A stretch of 8,223 bases of DNA from Gemmatimonadota bacterium (lineage in GTDB: Bacteria; Gemmatimonadota; Gemmatimonadetes; Gemmatimonadales; GWC2-71-9). Positions 6,694 through 8,223 of this stretch are shown piece by piece. Position 1 is the first letter of the stretch; each line of letters opens with the position of its first letter. The stretch lies in NCBI GenBank assembly GCA_003220955.1, contig QHTW01000186.1, positions 1-8,223 of the forward strand. Direction: 5' to 3'. Below the pieces are notes generated by a model. The model was not told where the DNA came from, ran no database searches, and saw only the letters and a list, made by a program, of their open reading frames with translations. Made by a program: the position numbers and the translations under genes.

Positions 6694-7553
6694 CGCGACG
6701 TCGCGCCGACTTGTTGTTGATCACCGCCGCCGCGGTGTGGGGCGTGAGCTTCGTCGTCGTCAAAGAAGCGCTCGCGTCCGCCTCTCCTCTGCTCTTTCTC
6801 GGGGTCCGCTTCTCGATCGCGACGATCGTACTCGCCCCGTTCGTGAACCTGCGCGGCGGGTTTTCACGCGCCGAACTCCGCGCGGGCGCGGTGCTGACGG
6901 CGCTGCTGGCGTCGGGCTTCGCGACGCAAGCCTATGGCCTCCAGTACACGACGCCCGCGCGCTCGGCGTTCATCGTCGCCATGTCGTCCGTGCTCGCGCC
7001 GTTCATCGCGCTCATCCTCCTGCGGCACCGGATCGGCTGGCTGGTCGTGGTCGCACTCGTGATTGCCGGTGCCGGCATCTACTTCCTCACGGCGCCCGAT
7101 GCCGGCGGTCTCAACCGCGGCGATCTGTGGACACTGTTCACGGCTGTCGTCTTCGGCGGTCACATCGTGGCGGTGTCCGAGTTTTCGAAGCGCTTCGACG
7201 CGCAGCGCCTCGTTTGGCTCCAGCTCCCCGGCACAGCCATCGCCACGTTGAGCGCCGCGCTGCTCTTCGAGCGTCTGCGCTTTGACTGGTCGCCGAGCCT
7301 CGTTGCCGCGTTGCTCTTTCTGTCCATCATGTCGACCGTGGTGGCGCTGGTGTGGCAGTTCCAGGCGCAGCGCGAGATGTCGTCGGCGCGGGCGTCGCTG
7401 ATCTTCTGTATCGAGCCCGTGTTCGCGGCGCTTACGTCGTGGTGGTTCTGGGGTGAGCGGTTTTCGGCCGGTCAGGGGATCGGCGCCGCGTTGATTCTGG
7501 CAGGGATGGTGCTCGCGGTCATCGGCGAGGCGCGCGCCGAGGCATCATCGTAG
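6690..7553 (+). CDS. EamA/DMT-superfamily transporter (ten-helix inner-membrane permease)
   Basis: This 287-residue hydrophobic protein has two EamA repeats. The first (about 8-135) begins with LLITAAAVWGVSFVVVKEAL and ends at VIAGAGIYFLTAP. The second (about 144-280) ends with SARASLIFCIEPVFAALTSWWFWGE and GIGAALILAGMVL, the typical EPVFA...GE...GA-LI--G pattern of the family's last helices. About ten membrane helices can be picked out, the usual drug/metabolite transporter layout. Members export amino acids, metabolites or drugs, and the substrate cannot be read from sequence. The start is GTG at 6690, whose last bases share the TGA stop of uvrA (overlap GTGA). Only a weak CGAGA lies about six bases upstream, so translational coupling to uvrA is likely. 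An inverted repeat spans its TAG stop codon. Confidence 0.92.
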   Translation: MTRRRADLLLITAAAVWGVSFVVVKEALASASPLLFLGVRFSIATIVLAPFVNLRGGFSRAELRAGAVLTALLASGFATQAYGLQYTTPARSAFIVAMSSVLAPFIALILLRHRIGWLVVVALVIAGAGIYFLTAPDAGGLNRGDLWTLFTAVVFGGHIVAVSEFSKRFDAQRLVWLQLPGTAIATLSAALLFERLRFDWSPSLVAALLFLSIMSTVVALVWQFQAQREMSSARASLIFCIEPVFAALTSWWFWGERFSAGQGIGAALILAGMVLAVIGEARAEASS

Positions 7554-7566
7554 GGCAAGCCCTACG
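7549..7566 (+). terminator. Perfect inverted repeat at the stop of the EamA gene (possible terminator)
   Basis: CGTAGGGC (7549-7556) and GCCCTACG (7559-7566) are exact inverted copies separated by AA. This gives a 7-bp stem with a CAAG tetraloop, or 8 bp formally. The TAG stop codon (7551-7553) lies inside the left arm. There is no T-run after it, so it is not a standard intrinsic terminator. It could slow polymerase, stabilise the 3' end, or be a protein-binding palindrome. Confidence 0.35.
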
Positions 7567-7708
7567 TGTCAGGCGTCGTGAGGCCCTGGGGTGTAGGCAG
7601 AGTCCTAGGTGGCGTCGGGACAAAGGCCGACAGGTTCTAAGGCGCGAGTTCTCCTATTGTGGGGGCACCTTATCAAGTTCCGCCCCCGCCCTTTAGGAAG
7701 GACAGTGC
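7567..7708 (+). promoter_or_regulatory. Leader region upstream of the TonB-dependent receptor, with a possible 5' UTR hairpin
   Basis: This noncoding stretch should hold the receptor's promoter, but I cannot pick a reliable -35/-10. GTGGGGGC (7659-7666) can pair with GCCCCCGC (7682-7689): eight pairs including one G-U, with a 15-base loop ACCTTATCAAGTTCC. It ends six bases before the Shine-Dalgarno, so it could affect translation. A weaker pairing is GTCGG (7614-7618) with CCGAC (7627-7631). No cobalamin-riboswitch-like core was recognised, and no Fur box was evident. Confidence 0.35.
7695..7702 (+). promoter_or_regulatory. Strong Shine-Dalgarno of the TonB-dependent receptor gene
   Basis: AGGAAGGA lies six bases before the ATG at 7709, the best ribosome-binding site in the window. 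It fixes the start, which is directly followed by a signal peptide. Confidence 0.8.
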
Positions 7709-8223
7709 ATGAGCCCTAGGCGCACGCTCTGCCTGCTAGTGGTTCTGGCCGTCTCGGCACCCCCCGCCCGAGCTCAACAACGCGATTCCATCGAGGCTTT
7801 GAAGCACCTCACCCTCGATCAGTTGATGAACATCGACGTCATGTCCGTCTCCCTCCGCCCGCAACGCCTGTTCGAAACGCCATCAGCGATCCAGGTCATC
7901 ACGCAAGACGACATTCGCGCGTCAGGCGCCACGAGCCTCCCAGAAGCGTTGCGCCTCGCTTCGAATCTGCAGGTTGCGCAAGTCGATGCGCGGCAATGGG
8001 CCATTAGCGCCCGTGGGTTCAACGGTACCACCGCCAACAAACTGCTCGTGCTCATCGATGGGAGGACTGTCTACACACCACTCTTTTCGGGCGTCTTTTG
8101 GGATGTGCAAGACGTCCTTCTCTCGGACGTGGACCGGATCGAGGTGATCAGCGGACCAGGGGCAACACTGTGGGGCGCCAACGCGGTCAATGGCGTGATC
8201 AACGTCATCACGAAAGACGCGAA
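7709..8223 (+). CDS. TonB-dependent outer-membrane receptor, N-terminal part (3' end outside window)
   Basis: The frame is open from ATG 7709 to the right edge, giving 171 complete residues. Residues 1-22 form a signal peptide: SPRR positive start, the hydrophobic core LCLLVVLAVSA, and a predicted cleavage after ARA at 22. A segment EALKHLTLDQLMNIDVMSVS (29-48) follows, of a type often seen before the plug in this receptor group. The plug domain spans about 52-171 with SAIQVITQDDIRASGA (59-74), LPEALRLASNLQVAQV (77-92), WAISARGFNG (97-106), LLVLIDGRTVYTPLFSGVFWD (112-132), DVDRIEVISGPGATLWGANA (140-159) and VNGVINVITKDA. These are standard TonB-dependent receptor plug motifs. Such proteins import siderophores, cobalamin or carbohydrate ligands across the outer membrane using TonB energy. 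The substrate is unknown because the beta-barrel lies outside the window. It implies a diderm organism. It is separated from the EamA gene by 155 bases and is probably a new transcription unit. Confidence 0.93.
   Translation, partial: MSPRRTLCLLVVLAVSAPPARAQQRDSIEALKHLTLDQLMNIDVMSVSLRPQRLFETPSAIQVITQDDIRASGATSLPEALRLASNLQVAQVDARQWAISARGFNGTTANKLLVLIDGRTVYTPLFSGVFWDVQDVLLSDVDRIEVISGPGATLWGANAVNGVINVITKDA

Noticed and set aside
7567..7708. Cobalamin riboswitch or Fur box upstream of the TonB-dependent receptor
   Set aside because: No B12-box-like core and no AT-rich Fur-like palindrome could be found by eye. Only generic hairpins are present.

Overview
The window is a high-GC bacterial chromosomal segment, roughly two-thirds G+C by eye. 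It contains seven protein-coding loci and no RNA genes, insertion sequences or CRISPR array that I can see. Several things suggest a Gram-negative lineage such as Acidobacteriota (possibly Vicinamibacteria-like): the Ser/Thr-phosphosignalling genes, an outer-membrane TonB-dependent receptor with an N-terminal LTLDQLMNIDV-type segment, and the particular form of UvrA. That assignment rests on recalled protein styles, not on a phylogenetic marker, so it is tentative.

Layout, left to right. (1) Positions 1-482, plus strand: the 3' end of a gene that starts outside the window, probably an HD-superfamily phosphohydrolase (COG1078-like). (2) Positions 485-3869, minus strand: an apparent three-gene run read in the order flippase-like membrane protein (2787-3869), triple-FHA tail-anchored protein (1234-2712), PP2C phosphatase (485-1226). 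The phosphatase is split by a frame change near 1011-1022, where a stretch of about 12-17 residues expected in this family is also missing. (3) Positions 3901-6693, plus strand: a complete uvrA, divergent from the flippase with only 31 bp between the start codons. (4) Positions 6690-7553: an EamA/DMT-family transporter overlapping the uvrA stop codon by 4 bp. (5) A 155-bp gap with two inverted repeats. (6) Positions 7709-8223: the 5' end of a TonB-dependent receptor, with a strong Shine-Dalgarno sequence and a signal peptide, running off the right edge.

How the genes may work together: FHA domains read phosphothreonine marks and PP2C enzymes remove them, so the minus-strand run looks like the reader and eraser parts of a Ser/Thr kinase circuit. 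No kinase lies in the window. The FHA protein carries a C-terminal membrane anchor and sits behind a polytopic membrane protein, so the circuit may act at the inner membrane. uvrA is a standalone nucleotide excision repair gene, and the transporter behind it is probably translationally coupled but has no obvious functional tie to repair.

I found no convincing evidence of a wholly new system. The observations most worth following are the broken PP2C gene, the triple-FHA protein with a degenerate first domain, and the flippase-FHA-PP2C neighbourhood.
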